DNA of 64,000 nt from Ktedonobacteria bacterium brp13 (GTDB lineage: Bacteria > Chloroflexota > Ktedonobacteria > Ktedonobacterales > Ktedonobacteraceae), in the NCBI GenBank assembly GCA_015099395.1, contig AP024096.1, positions 1,364,001 to 1,428,000 of the forward strand, read 5' to 3'. The notes under the pieces are model-generated. The model was given only the letters and a program-made list of their open reading frames with translations. It searched no databases and was not told where the DNA came from. The translations under genes and the position numbers were made by a program. Numbering within the stretch: position 1 is the first letter of the stretch; every line of letters begins with the position of its first letter. Below are positions 17,717-26,717 of this stretch, one piece after another.

Positions 17717-19090
17717 ATGACAGTGCAGTTTCAGCTTCCCGATCTGGGTGAGGGGATTACAGAGGCCGAAGTGGTACGCTGGCTAGTCCAGCCTGGTGCA
17801 CAGGTTGCACTTGACCAGGAGATTGTTGAGGTGCAGACTGATAAAGCACTGGTTGCGCTCCCGTCTCCGATTGCCGGTATCGTCTCTGCCTTAAATGTGG
17901 CAGAGGGGCAGACCATCCTGGTCAATACCGTGTTGCTGACGCTTGAAGAGGAGACGAGGGCTGATGAACTTAATATATCAGGTACATCTGGTATATCTGG
18001 TATATCGGACCTACAGGTCGCTCTCCCTGCGCTCACCTCAACGACGCTAAAGCAGCAGAATAGTATAGAACATGCAAATGGCCATGCCAGTAACGTGAAT
18101 GGTGCTGGTAGTACGAGTAGTGTTGCAACTGTCGAGACGCCGCGTGTGCATATGTTGGCGACACCCGTGGCGCGTCGTATGGCACGTGAACTGGGTGTCG
18201 ACCTTGCAACTGTACAGGGAACTGGACCTGCCGGGCGCATACGTACTGCCGATATACAGAGAGCGGCGGCTCAGCAACAGTCAGCACCAGTGCAGCCGCA
18301 GGTGCCTATCCCGGTCGAGCCTCTCCAATCAATGCGTGAAACTACACGTGGAGAAGTCGATAGAAAGAAGCAAGCAGCAGGAGACGAGGAAGAGGAACGC
18401 ATCCCCGTGCGTGGTTTGCGTAAGCGGATCGCTGAGAATATGGTGCGCTCAGTTCAGACTATCCCTCAGGTTACCTCATGCATTGAGGTTAATGCTAGCG
18501 AGTTAGTGGCATTGCGTACTGCATTGCAACCGGAGGCTGAGCGACAGGGTGTCAAACTGTCCTACCTCCCCTTTATTGTGAAGGCTGTCGTGCAGGCATT
18601 GCGTCTCTATCCTGCTTTTAACTCGATGTTCGACGAAAAGCACAACGAGATTGTACGCAGGCATGCCTACCATATGGGTATTGCTACCGCAACTCCTGAT
18701 GGCCTTCTGGTACCAGTTATTCAACATGTTGATCGACTCACTCTACTCGAGATCGCGCGTGAGGTGCAACGATTAAGCGAGCAGGGGAGGGCACGTACAT
18801 TACAGATCCACGAATTACGCGGCAGCACATTTACGCTGACCAACTATGGTTCAGTTGGAGGCTTCTTTTCAACCCCGATTATTAACCCTGGCGAAGCGGC
18901 TATTCTTGGTCTTGGCAAGATAGAGAAGCGCCCATGGGTTGTTGAAGATCAGCTTGCCGTCTGCCCGGTCCTTCCGTTATCGTTGACCGTTGATCATCGC
19001 CTGATCGATGGAGAAGAAGCCATGCGCTTTTTAAACACCATCATTACACTATTAGAGCAACCAAACCGTCTTATGCTTACCATGCGTTAG
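17717..19090 (+). CDS. 2-oxoacid dehydrogenase E2 component (dihydrolipoyl acyltransferase)
   Basis: A 457-aa protein. ATG 17717 has GAAGGGG upstream and starts exactly at the lipoyl domain (FQLPDLGEGITEAEVVRW). The lipoylated Lys lies in VQTDKALVALPSP (about residue 43). A linker with the short repeat SGTSGISGISD and a peripheral E1/E3-binding domain (ATPVARRMARELGVDL, about 150) follow. The catalytic domain ends with the active-site motif DHRLIDGEEA. It forms the core of the complex. A strong terminator follows at 19111. Confidence 0.94.
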   Translation: MTVQFQLPDLGEGITEAEVVRWLVQPGAQVALDQEIVEVQTDKALVALPSPIAGIVSALNVAEGQTILVNTVLLTLEEETRADELNISGTSGISGISDLQVALPALTSTTLKQQNSIEHANGHASNVNGAGSTSSVATVETPRVHMLATPVARRMARELGVDLATVQGTGPAGRIRTADIQRAAAQQQSAPVQPQVPIPVEPLQSMRETTRGEVDRKKQAAGDEEEERIPVRGLRKRIAENMVRSVQTIPQVTSCIEVNASELVALRTALQPEAERQGVKLSYLPFIVKAVVQALRLYPAFNSMFDEKHNEIVRRHAYHMGIATATPDGLLVPVIQHVDRLTLLEIAREVQRLSEQGRARTLQIHELRGSTFTLTNYGSVGGFFSTPIINPGEAAILGLGKIEKRPWVVEDQLAVCPVLPLSLTVDHRLIDGEEAMRFLNTIITLLEQPNRLMLTMR

Positions 19091-19110
19091 CGTCCTGCTT
19101 CCTGTATCGT

Positions 19111-19148
19111 ACACCTCTCTGGCATGCGTCAGAGAGGTGTTTTTTTTA
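19111..19148 (+). terminator. Rho-independent terminator after E2 gene
   Basis: A perfect 10-bp stem (19111-19120 with 19131-19140), extended inward by further pairs, is followed directly by a run of eight T. This is the clearest classical terminator in the window. Confidence 0.92.
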
Positions 19149-19358
19149 GTGTATTTTCTGTGTTATAAGGATCTACATGTGCAGATTTTTGCACGCTCAA
19201 TTATTGACTGATTCTCAAAATGGTCACTGCATGAATAAAGTAAATTTATACGTAACATTGTATTTCTATATAGTTTATGCTATATTTATGGTACTGAATC
19301 GTTCTGAGAAGATTCTGTGCCTGCAAGTTTTTTCACTAGTAGAGTGAAAGGATGCATG

Positions 19359-20741
19359 ATGCATTATCCCGTTCGCTTCGCCACTCGTCCGTTATTCTAT
19401 GGTGTATTGATTGCGTTACTTTTATTTGCTGTAACGCTGCTGTATAGTGCACAGACAATAGCGACGAAAAGCTTGAGTACAGGGCATATTGGTGCTGATG
19501 GCGGCCACGCTCCAATGTATCGTGTCTATGGCAAGCAAGCCCCCACCCGGGCTGATTGTCTGGCAACTGGTTACCCCTGCTATACCCCGCAAGATCTCGA
19601 GACGGCCTACGATGTCAATCCGCTGTTAAGCAAGGGATATACAGGGAAGGGCCAGACCATTGTCATTATCGACTCGTATGGTAGCCCGACTGCTTTGAGC
19701 GATCTTAAGCATTTTGACGCTGACTATGGCTTGCCTGATCCTCCATCGTTTCAGCAGCTGTCGCCGCTTGGTTCTGTGCCGTTCGATCCTACCAATAACG
19801 ATCAAGTAGGTTGGGCTGTTGAGACATCACTCGATGTTCAATGGGCGCACTCGATGGCACCAGGAGCAAGCATTGTGGTCATGACAAGCCCGGTCAGTGA
19901 GACCGAGGGCGTGCAGGGACTGCCTCAGTTCATGCAACTGGAACAGTACGCTGTCGATCATAACCTGGGCAAGATCATCTCACAAAGTTGGAGCGCGACT
20001 GAGAACACTCTGTTTACCCCTGCTGGTAAGCAGCAAGTTCTTAAGCCGTTTAACAGCTTCTATGAGCACGCTGCGTTTGAACATGTCTCGGTCTTTGCTG
20101 CCACTGGCGACTCTGGTTCTTCCAATCCCAATGTAAATGGTAACAGCTATCCTGCTCCTACTGTCGGTTTCCCTGCATCCTCTCCATGGGTAACAGCAGT
20201 TGGTGGCACTTCGTTGTATACTGATGCACAGGGCAACTATCAGTCTGAGAACGTTTGGAATGAGAGCCCTCTTGGTGGTGGTGCTAGTGGTGGTGGCATC
20301 AGCCAATATTATTCTGAGCCACTCTATCAGAAATTGCTGCCTGCTAGTGATCAGAAATTATTGAATGGTCATCGTGGTATTCCTGATATCTCTATTGAAG
20401 GAGATCCATACACCGGTGTGCCGATCTACCTGGGCTTCCCTGGTCTACCATCTGGCTATTATATCTATGGTGGAACAAGCCTGAGTACTCCACTCTGGGC
20501 GGGTCTGACCGCCGTTGCGAACCAGTATGCAGGTCATCCTCTCGGCTTCCTGAATCCTAAACTCTATCTGTTGGGAAGCAATAGTCATGTGTCTAAATAC
20601 TTCATCCACGATATTACCAGTGGCAATAATGCGTATAATGGTGTCCCTGGTTATGATGCGACTTCTGGTTGGGATGCTGCGTCTGGTCTGGGCTCACCGA
20701 TCGCAGCCCAGCTCGATCAAGCTCTGAAATATACCCCGTAA
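19359..20741 (+). CDS. Secreted S53 (sedolisin/kumamolisin-like) serine peptidase
   Basis: A 460-aa exported peptidase. ATG 19359 has AAAGGA 6 bases upstream. A membrane-spanning signal segment covers about residues 13-33. The catalytic Glu and Asp are in VETSLDVQWAH (E-x3-D), the oxyanion Asp in ATGDSGS and the nucleophile Ser in GGTSLSTPLWAGL. The C-terminal Gly/Asp-rich end (GWDAASGLGSP) is the usual calcium-binding region. Sedolisins carry an N-terminal activation domain of about 170 residues; here the catalytic domain starts within about 80 residues, so that domain is absent. Such enzymes work best in acid and outside the cell. Confidence 0.92.
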   Translation: MHYPVRFATRPLFYGVLIALLLFAVTLLYSAQTIATKSLSTGHIGADGGHAPMYRVYGKQAPTRADCLATGYPCYTPQDLETAYDVNPLLSKGYTGKGQTIVIIDSYGSPTALSDLKHFDADYGLPDPPSFQQLSPLGSVPFDPTNNDQVGWAVETSLDVQWAHSMAPGASIVVMTSPVSETEGVQGLPQFMQLEQYAVDHNLGKIISQSWSATENTLFTPAGKQQVLKPFNSFYEHAAFEHVSVFAATGDSGSSNPNVNGNSYPAPTVGFPASSPWVTAVGGTSLYTDAQGNYQSENVWNESPLGGGASGGGISQYYSEPLYQKLLPASDQKLLNGHRGIPDISIEGDPYTGVPIYLGFPGLPSGYYIYGGTSLSTPLWAGLTAVANQYAGHPLGFLNPKLYLLGSNSHVSKYFIHDITSGNNAYNGVPGYDATSGWDAASGLGSPIAAQLDQALKYTP

Positions 20742-20767
20742 GCAGCAGAGAGCAGTTGCTAAACAGG

Positions 20768-20797
20768 AGGACCGTACGTTCATAAGCGTGCGGTCCT
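20768..20797 (+). terminator. Terminator hairpin after S53 peptidase
   Basis: An 11-bp stem with one G-T pair (20768-20778 with 20787-20797) is followed by a T-rich tail. Confidence 0.75.
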
Positions 20798-20970
20798 TCT
20801 GCTTTATTGTGCTGATGGCTAGAATTTATACATGGAGAGGATCTGGTAATTGATCCTATCTTGCTATCTCACCGGGCAGTAATGAAACGCATTGGATCCT
20901 GCCGCCGTGAGAAAAACACGTGTTATTGCATGTCTGAAATACTGAGATGCGTCTTAGATAAGAGGAAATT

Positions 20971-22071
20971 ATGGTTCAGCAACAAAAAATGCAGGGTGAA
21001 TATACTTTTCTGCCTCAAGAGCATATCCTTTTCGGTGCTGGTAGCTCAGCTCGTTTAGCGGATGAAGTGAAGCGACTTGGTGGCACTCGTGTTGTCATTA
21101 TCACTGGTCACTCACTTGCTACGAAGACCAACGTGATTCAGAATATTACGCGTGCCCTGAGCCCATTCCATGTCGCGATATTCCACGAGATCGGTCAGCA
21201 TGCACCAAAAAGCGGGATCGATAAAGCGTTAGAGCTTGTACGCTCGCAGAAGGCGGATCTGCTTGTCAGTGTCGGTGGCGGCAGCCCTATCGATGCCGCT
21301 AAAGTTGTCAGCTACTTTTTGCATCAGCAAGGAGGAGCTTTCCTACCGCATATCGCTATCCCTACGACTCTTTCGGCTGCTGAGTTTGCATCTCATGCTG
21401 GTTATACTGAAGAGAAGACGAAGACGGGTGTTGCCGATCCTCAACTCACACCGAAGAGTGTCATCCTCGATGCTGCCCTGACACTCACTACACCTGAACA
21501 ACTCTGGCTCTCCAGCGGTATTCGTGCACTCGATCATGCTGTCGAATCGTTGTATGCTCCAGGCAACCACCCTATCAATGATCCTCTCTGCCTCTCAGCT
21601 ATCCAGCGCATCTTTACGTATTTACCACAGTCAAAAGAGCATCCCGATGCTCTGGATGTGCGTACAGAGCTACAGATTGCCGCCTGGATGAGTATGTTTG
21701 GTGCAAGTAACGCCTCATTCGGCTTGAGCCATAATCTGGGACGACGTATCGGTGCAACCTATGATGTTCCTCATGGCATTACATCTTGCATTACGCTCCC
21801 TACGGTCATGCATTCGTATGCTACTGAACGTGCACAGGCACTGGCGCGCATCGCCCAGGCTCTTGAGCTTCCTGCACGCAGTAGCGATCCTGTTCAAGCT
21901 GCGCACCAGGCCGCAGACGCCGTGGCCAATCTCATCGTCTCACTCGGCCTCCCACGTCACCTGCACGAAGTAGGAATCGGTGTCGCCGATCTGCACGCTA
22001 TTGCCGTTGGCACCGTTGGTGACAATGAGCGAATTGCTAGAATTGAAGACCTGCTCAAACAGATGCTATAA
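20971..22071 (+). CDS. Iron-containing alcohol dehydrogenase, maleylacetate-reductase-like
   Basis: A 366-aa group III dehydrogenase. The N-terminal part carries the NAD(P)-binding motif VSVGGGSPIDAAK (about residues 95-107). Metal ligands are suggested by RALDHAVES, SHNLGRRIGATYDVPHG and the His of that last motif. The overall pattern, including the IPTTLSAAEFAS segment, is closest to maleylacetate reductases, which reduce maleylacetate to 3-oxoadipate. That product would feed the 3-oxoadipyl-CoA thiolase type encoded at 10353, but the link is an inference. The start ATG 20971 follows AAGAGGAAATT. Confidence 0.85.
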   Translation: MVQQQKMQGEYTFLPQEHILFGAGSSARLADEVKRLGGTRVVIITGHSLATKTNVIQNITRALSPFHVAIFHEIGQHAPKSGIDKALELVRSQKADLLVSVGGGSPIDAAKVVSYFLHQQGGAFLPHIAIPTTLSAAEFASHAGYTEEKTKTGVADPQLTPKSVILDAALTLTTPEQLWLSSGIRALDHAVESLYAPGNHPINDPLCLSAIQRIFTYLPQSKEHPDALDVRTELQIAAWMSMFGASNASFGLSHNLGRRIGATYDVPHGITSCITLPTVMHSYATERAQALARIAQALELPARSSDPVQAAHQAADAVANLIVSLGLPRHLHEVGIGVADLHAIAVGTVGDNERIARIEDLLKQML

Positions 22072-22111
22072 ATCTTTGTTGATAGTTTTAATGATGGTTA
22101 GGAGCTACCTG

Positions 22112-23539
22112 GTGAGAATACGTACACGACAAGTTTCATCGCTCATTATTGCATGGATCTGTAGCCTGCTGCTGTTGAGTAGCTGCACATCTAGCGTAAA
22201 CTCAGCAACTCAGCCTGCTACTCCGACCTCTGCCAATACTGCACAGCGTAATTCTACTAGGACTGCTACTCAGGTACTATTGATGGGTCCTGGTGCTGCC
22301 AATCAACGTGTGCAGTTACAGGTTGCGCCTGCTTTGCGTACAGGGGTCTTTGCTCAGGACCGCTATCTGAATGTACCCGCACATTTTCAGATCTCGCTGT
22401 ACGCCCAGGTGCCAGGTGCTCGCTTTATGGCTGAGACCCCTGATGGGAATGTACTCGTTTCACAGCCAGGCAAGGGTGATGTTCTTATGCTCCGGCCTGC
22501 GAGTAATGGTGGTACACCACAGACCCTGGTATTTGTCAAAGGCCTGCGTAAGCCACATGATATCGTCTTTCATACCATCAATGGGACGACCTATGTGTAT
22601 ATTACAGAGTCAGATGCCGTGGATCGCTTCGTCTATCATACAGGTGATACACAGGCTCAGGGTCGCCAGGTTGTGGTCTCTAATCTTCCTGATAGCAGTC
22701 TCCCTGAACTGCACGGGACTTATGGCCATGAGCTCAAAAATATCGCGATAGATGGGAATAACAAACTGTATCTCTCGATCGGCTCATCCTGTAATGTCTG
22801 CATTTCGGATACTTTGAGTAATCCGGTACGTGGTGCAATCTATCAATATAATGCTGATGGGACACAGCGCCATCTCTATGCACGCGGCTTGCGTAACGGC
22901 GAAGGTCTGGGTTTTGTGCCAGGGACCAATGAGCTCTGGGCCGCTATCAATACTCGTGATAATCTGGCTTACCCATTTCAGGATACTACCGGTCAGTACC
23001 AGAAGGTCGTGCCCAGCTATGTTGATAACCATCCACCCGACGAGTTTGCGCACATCACGCAAGGTGCAAACTATGGCTGGCCGTTCTGCAATCCTAATCC
23101 CGACAACGGCATGAACCATATGCCATTCGATCGTGACGTACAGACGAATGTCGATGGTCACGTCGATTGTAGCACCATGACGCGTATCGACAAAGGCATT
23201 CAGGCTCATTCCGCGCCACTCGGTCTGACCTTCCTCAGTGACGCCGCTAATTCTACTAATCCCACTGATCTACATGCTATGCATCGTAGTGGTGCACTGA
23301 TTAGCTTGCATGGTTCCTGGAACCGCACTATCCGTACCGGCTTTAAGGTGATCTACTTTCCCTGGAATATGCAAAAGCAACAACCAGAGCAGCAGATGGA
23401 TCTGGTAACAGGCTGGATGCAGAATACCACGGATTATCCCTGGGGGCGTCCAGTCGACGCAATTATTGATCAGCAAGGCAACATCCTGATCTCTGACGAC
23501 GAGGCCGGAGCTGTCTACAAATTAACGTACCGGGCATGA
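22112..23539 (+). CDS. Lipoprotein of the PQQ/sorbosone-dehydrogenase-like family
   Basis: A 475-aa exported lipoprotein. GTG 22112 has AGGAG 7 bases upstream and gives an ideal signal: basic start, hydrophobic core and lipobox LLSSC. The mature part is a six-bladed beta-propeller of the glucose/sorbosone dehydrogenase type. Examples are FMAETPDGNVLVSQPGKGDV, KGLRKPHDIVF, and the active-site-like TYGHELKNIAIDGNNKLYLS. It probably oxidises a sugar or aldehyde outside the membrane with PQQ; cofactor use is inferred from the family. It ends in a convergent arrangement with glpD. Confidence 0.85.
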   Translation: MRIRTRQVSSLIIAWICSLLLLSSCTSSVNSATQPATPTSANTAQRNSTRTATQVLLMGPGAANQRVQLQVAPALRTGVFAQDRYLNVPAHFQISLYAQVPGARFMAETPDGNVLVSQPGKGDVLMLRPASNGGTPQTLVFVKGLRKPHDIVFHTINGTTYVYITESDAVDRFVYHTGDTQAQGRQVVVSNLPDSSLPELHGTYGHELKNIAIDGNNKLYLSIGSSCNVCISDTLSNPVRGAIYQYNADGTQRHLYARGLRNGEGLGFVPGTNELWAAINTRDNLAYPFQDTTGQYQKVVPSYVDNHPPDEFAHITQGANYGWPFCNPNPDNGMNHMPFDRDVQTNVDGHVDCSTMTRIDKGIQAHSAPLGLTFLSDAANSTNPTDLHAMHRSGALISLHGSWNRTIRTGFKVIYFPWNMQKQQPEQQMDLVTGWMQNTTDYPWGRPVDAIIDQQGNILISDDEAGAVYKLTYRA

Positions 23540-23616
23540 TCCACACAGTTATCTTAACCATTGGCTGAATCGTCAAAATCATCGGCGCATTAAGCATGTT
23601 GGGAAGGATCTCTACT

Positions 23617-23671
23617 GGAAAAGAACGTCTTTGATGACCATTTGAAGCAGTCGGCAGAGGCGTTCTTTTCC
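23617..23671. terminator. Hairpin between convergent genes
   Basis: An 11-bp perfect stem (23617-23627 with 23661-23671) with A/T-rich arm ends lies between the stop codons of the sugar-dehydrogenase-like gene and glpD. It could end transcription in both directions. Confidence 0.55.
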
Positions 23672-23698
23672 TACTATATCTGTTGTGTCGTTACATTG

Positions 23699-25393
23699 CT
23701 ATCTTTCGTTTTTGGCTGGTGTCGTCGGCCGCGACAGCGGTTGCTTTTGTGCAGATATTATCTGATCCATACTACGAGGATGGTAACGTTGGATGAATGC
23801 GCGGTACGTAGCGATCTCTTCTGCTACGCGCTGATCACTCCAGCCAAGATACGTTTGTGCGATTTTTGCGGCTGCTACATCGGCGTCTAATCCTACTTCA
23901 GGATCCAGACCTACCATGGTTCGTCGTAACAGCACATCAGAGAGTGTTTGAGCCATTTCATGTTGCAAGGTGAATATGACTTCAGCTCCGATAGCTCCTG
24001 TCTCCCGACTGAACGTTGCACGTAATACCGGATCGTTGCCTGCCAGTTCTAATACGTCCCAGGCCCGTGATCCATAGACTCTCACAAGATGATCAAGAGA
24101 AGCATCTGGCATGTCGCCATACTTCTTTTGCAAGTGAGCCTTGAATCCGGGTAGATCGATGGATGCTCCAGGTAGAGGACTCCGTCCCGTTGAACTTTTG
24201 CTCGCTTTTTTATGGAGTTTCTTGAAGACCTTGTCTACTGTCTGCTCTGCGAGACTTCGATACGTGGTGAGTTTACCGCCAATAATCGAGATCAGGCCTT
24301 GAAATTGTGGCGCATGGTCATAGATGATATGGCGACGTGTGATGCTGCCTGTTATACCTTTCTTCTGGTATGGTAGCGGGCGTACACCGCTATAGGTGAA
24401 GAGGATCGACTCGCGTGTCAGATTTGCCTCTGGTATAACATAGTTTGTCTCTGCAAGTAGATAATCGAGCTCATCGTCCTGTCCTGTGACATAATCCAGG
24501 TCCCCATCATAGCGTATATCTGTTGTGCCAATGAGGTATTTACCATTCCAGGGCATAATCAGAATGGGGCGATGATCTTTACGTGCCTCAAAATACATGG
24601 AGGCATTGTGTGGTGCACCGGGAAAGGCATCAACGATAATATGCGTGCCCTTTGTGCCGCCTATCATCCTTTTTACCGGACGACCCAGGCCAGCCAGTAC
24701 CTGATCTACCCACGGTCCAGCTACGTTCACAACGACAGGTGCTTTTGCTGTATGTCTTCCATCCTGCAGAAGATCAGCGAACTCAACGCCGACTACTGTA
24801 TTATTTTCAACAAGCAATTTATCCACTTGAGCATAGGTGAGAACCATTGCTCCTTGCTGTTGAGCCGAGAGAGCATTTTCAACGCAGAGTCGTTCTGCGT
24901 ATTCTACTTGCGCATCATAATAGATGGCGGCTCCATTGAGCCCTTCAGCTTTCAAGCCTGGAACACGCTGTATCGCTTGCTCTCGATCCAACATACGATG
25001 GTTAGCAAGCGATTTATCAAATGAGAGCACATCATAAGCAATCATGCCCAGTCGAATAGTGGAGGCACTGCGTTTGTTACTGTCAAAGAGAGGGACAATC
25101 ATCGGCATCGGTCTGACTAAATGTGGAGCATTATGCAATAGCCGTTCTCGCTCGCGCAATGATTCGCGCACAAGCCCGACCTCTCCATACTCTAGATAGC
25201 GCAAACCTCCATGAGCCAGGCGTGATGACCAGCTACTTGTGCCGTCAGAGATGTCACCTTTATCAAGCAGTAACACCTTGAGCCCGCGCATTGTCGCATC
25301 ACGCGCAATTCCTGCTCCATTCACTCCTGCGCCGATTACAATTACGTCAAAAGGATAATCGGCGAGATCCGCCGGAATCTGTCTGTACACCAT
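23699..25393 (-). CDS. glpD: Glycerol-3-phosphate dehydrogenase, FAD-dependent
   Basis: A 564-aa membrane-associated flavoprotein. The Rossmann motif is VIGAGVNGAGIARDATMRG (about residues 21-39) and is followed by the GlpD signature SSWSSRLAHGGLRYLEYGE. The substrate region TDIRYDGDLDYV and a C-terminal GlpD-C domain (LDHLVRVYGSRAWDVLEL) are present. It oxidises sn-glycerol 3-phosphate to dihydroxyacetone phosphate and passes electrons to quinone. No glpK or glpF is adjacent. The start follows GGAGTT. Confidence 0.94.
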   Translation of the reverse strand: MVYRQIPADLADYPFDVIVIGAGVNGAGIARDATMRGLKVLLLDKGDISDGTSSWSSRLAHGGLRYLEYGEVGLVRESLRERERLLHNAPHLVRPMPMIVPLFDSNKRSASTIRLGMIAYDVLSFDKSLANHRMLDREQAIQRVPGLKAEGLNGAAIYYDAQVEYAERLCVENALSAQQQGAMVLTYAQVDKLLVENNTVVGVEFADLLQDGRHTAKAPVVVNVAGPWVDQVLAGLGRPVKRMIGGTKGTHIIVDAFPGAPHNASMYFEARKDHRPILIMPWNGKYLIGTTDIRYDGDLDYVTGQDDELDYLLAETNYVIPEANLTRESILFTYSGVRPLPYQKKGITGSITRRHIIYDHAPQFQGLISIIGGKLTTYRSLAEQTVDKVFKKLHKKASKSSTGRSPLPGASIDLPGFKAHLQKKYGDMPDASLDHLVRVYGSRAWDVLELAGNDPVLRATFSRETGAIGAEVIFTLQHEMAQTLSDVLLRRTMVGLDPEVGLDADVAAAKIAQTYLGWSDQRVAEEIATYRAFIQRYHPRSMDQIISAQKQPLSRPTTPAKNER

Positions 25394-25919
25394 CGTAATA
25401 ACTCCCTGCTCTACTTGAACCTTGCAATCTCTCTAGCTGCTGCTATCATCGCTAATCAATTTCTTTCTGCATGCCGGAGAGCATTGTGCTTTTATTTGAT
25501 AATTTTGAACTACAGTGTCCGATAGAAATGCAGGTATCTACTTATAGCACGCAATACTATTAGTAAAGGATACAATTGAAGTCTTATTTGAACTTTTTAA
25601 TCGTGAGATTATATATTTACAAATTCAAAGTGGGAAAGGATTGACAATACATGTAGGAGTGATTACTTGTATGATGATAGCTGCTGGTTGCCTGCATGAG
25701 CAGATATACGTTACTTTATGATTGTATGTACAGACGTTTGTCCACACGCGTCACCTACTTCTGCACAATTCTTCCGCTCTTTACGTCCCTGTTGCGACTG
25801 AAATTGTGGATAACCCTCTCCCTTTTCCCCCCCCTCCTCAGCTCTACTTGCTCTTAGCGATTCCTGAAGATGCCTATTGCTTCAGGCTCTCTGACATAAT
25901 TGTAAAAGGGAGGCACGTC
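25394..25919. other. AT-rich intergenic region with possible leader
   Basis: No gene of normal length is visible. A TTGACA at about 25640 has no good -10 partner at 17 bases, but lies in an imperfect dyad (about 25648-25669). A 7-bp stem (25863-25869 with 25880-25886) stands about 33 bases upstream of a small reading frame with a strong ribosome site. The region between probably holds the glpD promoter on the minus strand and the leader of the small-peptide locus on the plus strand. Confidence 0.35.
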
Positions 25920-26094
25920 ATGTCATCGACCGGTCAGATTACTCCGCGCAGTGTCCTTTTTATCAATCGTGATGGCACTTTCCAACTTGCCAGTGGCTAG
26001 ATACAGTAAGGGACCCTCAGATGAGTACCATCCAGGAGATACACGTGTATTGTACGCATCAAGTGACCAGCAGCCAGTACTTGTAAATCAATAA
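25920..26094 (+). other. Small-peptide locus: 26-aa and overlapping 40-aa frames
   Basis: ATG 25920 has an excellent ribosome site (AGGGAGG, 7 bases) and encodes 26 residues (MSSTGQITPRSVLFINRDGT, then FQLASG) to a stop at 26000. A second frame, ATG 25972 to 26094, gives 40 residues ending EYHPGDTRVLYASSDQQPVL and VNQ. Removing one base at about 25998 would fuse them into one coherent 57-aa protein passing SGRYSKGPSDEY. So it is either a small protein broken by a 1-base frameshift or two overlapping peptides. The product is unrecognised. A 15-bp terminator hairpin follows at once. Confidence 0.4.
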
Positions 26095-26109
26095 AAGTAC
26101 TGGTTGCTG
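26068..26109 (+). terminator. Terminator hairpin after small-peptide locus
   Basis: A 15-bp stem with one G-T pair (26068-26082 with 26095-26109) is followed by ATTTTC. Its left arm overlaps the last codons of the 40-aa frame. It could also serve the convergent lectin-like gene. Confidence 0.7.
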
Positions 26110-26176
26110 ATTTTCTTACTGCACGCGATGACTCTTTTTAAAGAATGTGTCGCAGCACTATCTCGCCCTCATCTGT

Positions 26177-26566
26177 TCACTTCCTCGTTCCTCTATAAGC
26201 AATGGGGCCTTCATTCGCTTTTTGATAATAGCCAAAAAAGCTGCTACCGTCTGACTGAAAGCTTATATTGCCAGCATTCCCTTTTTGATCTCTCCAACTA
26301 ATGCTGGCTAAATTATCTACGATGCCATCATTAATCGTCAATGTGAGATCTGGGGCAGCGTGCCATTCAGTGATCGGTCCCCAAGAATTCTCTGTTTGAT
26401 ACGTGACGCTCGCCTCTGTATGTTGCGATACGTTCTCACCATGAGCTTGTGCCGGTGCAGAATCGATACCGGCTAATGCTACTGTTCCCAGTCCGATGAC
26501 CCCTAACGATGTTAGGAGTTTACGACGTCCGTAGGTTGAATATACATCTTCGTCGTTTGGATTCAT
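26177..26566 (-). CDS. Tat-exported OAA-lectin-like protein
   Basis: A 129-aa secreted protein. ATG 26566 has GTGGAG upstream; the frame upstream of it runs toward the IS element. Residues 13-42 form a twin-arginine-like signal (YGRRKLLTSLGVIGLGTVAL) with cleavage expected near PAQA. The mature 75 residues read QTENSWGPITEW, then ISWRDQKGN, then NEGPIAYRGTR at the end. That spacing of an ENxWG motif and a terminal EGPIxYRGT recalls one repeat of the Oscillatoria agglutinin (OAA) lectin family, a mannose-binding beta-barrel known also from Herpetosiphon. The resemblance is short and unverified. Confidence 0.6.
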   Translation of the reverse strand: MNPNDEDVYSTYGRRKLLTSLGVIGLGTVALAGIDSAPAQAHGENVSQHTEASVTYQTENSWGPITEWHAAPDLTLTINDGIVDNLASISWRDQKGNAGNISFQSDGSSFFGYYQKANEGPIAYRGTRK

Positions 26567-26615
26567 ATTATGCTCCACATAGCGAATTATTTTGCCAATA
26601 AGTGATCCCGTATAA

Positions 26616-26633
26616 TTACGCAAGAGTGCGTAA
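26616..26633. promoter_or_regulatory. 18-bp dyad upstream of lectin-like gene
   Basis: TTACGCA (26616-26622) and TGCGTAA (26627-26633) form a perfect 7-4-7 inverted repeat about 50 bases before the lectin-like start codon. It is a candidate operator, and it lies only 8 bases from the left end of the IS element. Confidence 0.4.
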
Positions 26634-26717
26634 AATACTATACTAGTACAGACTGGCGTAAATAGTGAGTGAGGATGTGATAGAATAAGGAGAGAAAGAA
26701 GCAAGGAGATTGTCCAC

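Noticed and set aside
21041..21071. GCTGGTAGCTCAGCTCG, resembling the D-arm of a tRNA
   Set aside because: It lies inside the coding sequence of the iron alcohol dehydrogenase, and no acceptor, anticodon or T-arm can be drawn around it.
25722..25919. Upstream extension of the small-peptide frame to 92 codons
   Set aside because: The TTG start has no ribosome site and the extension lacks protein-like character; ATG 25920 has a strong site.
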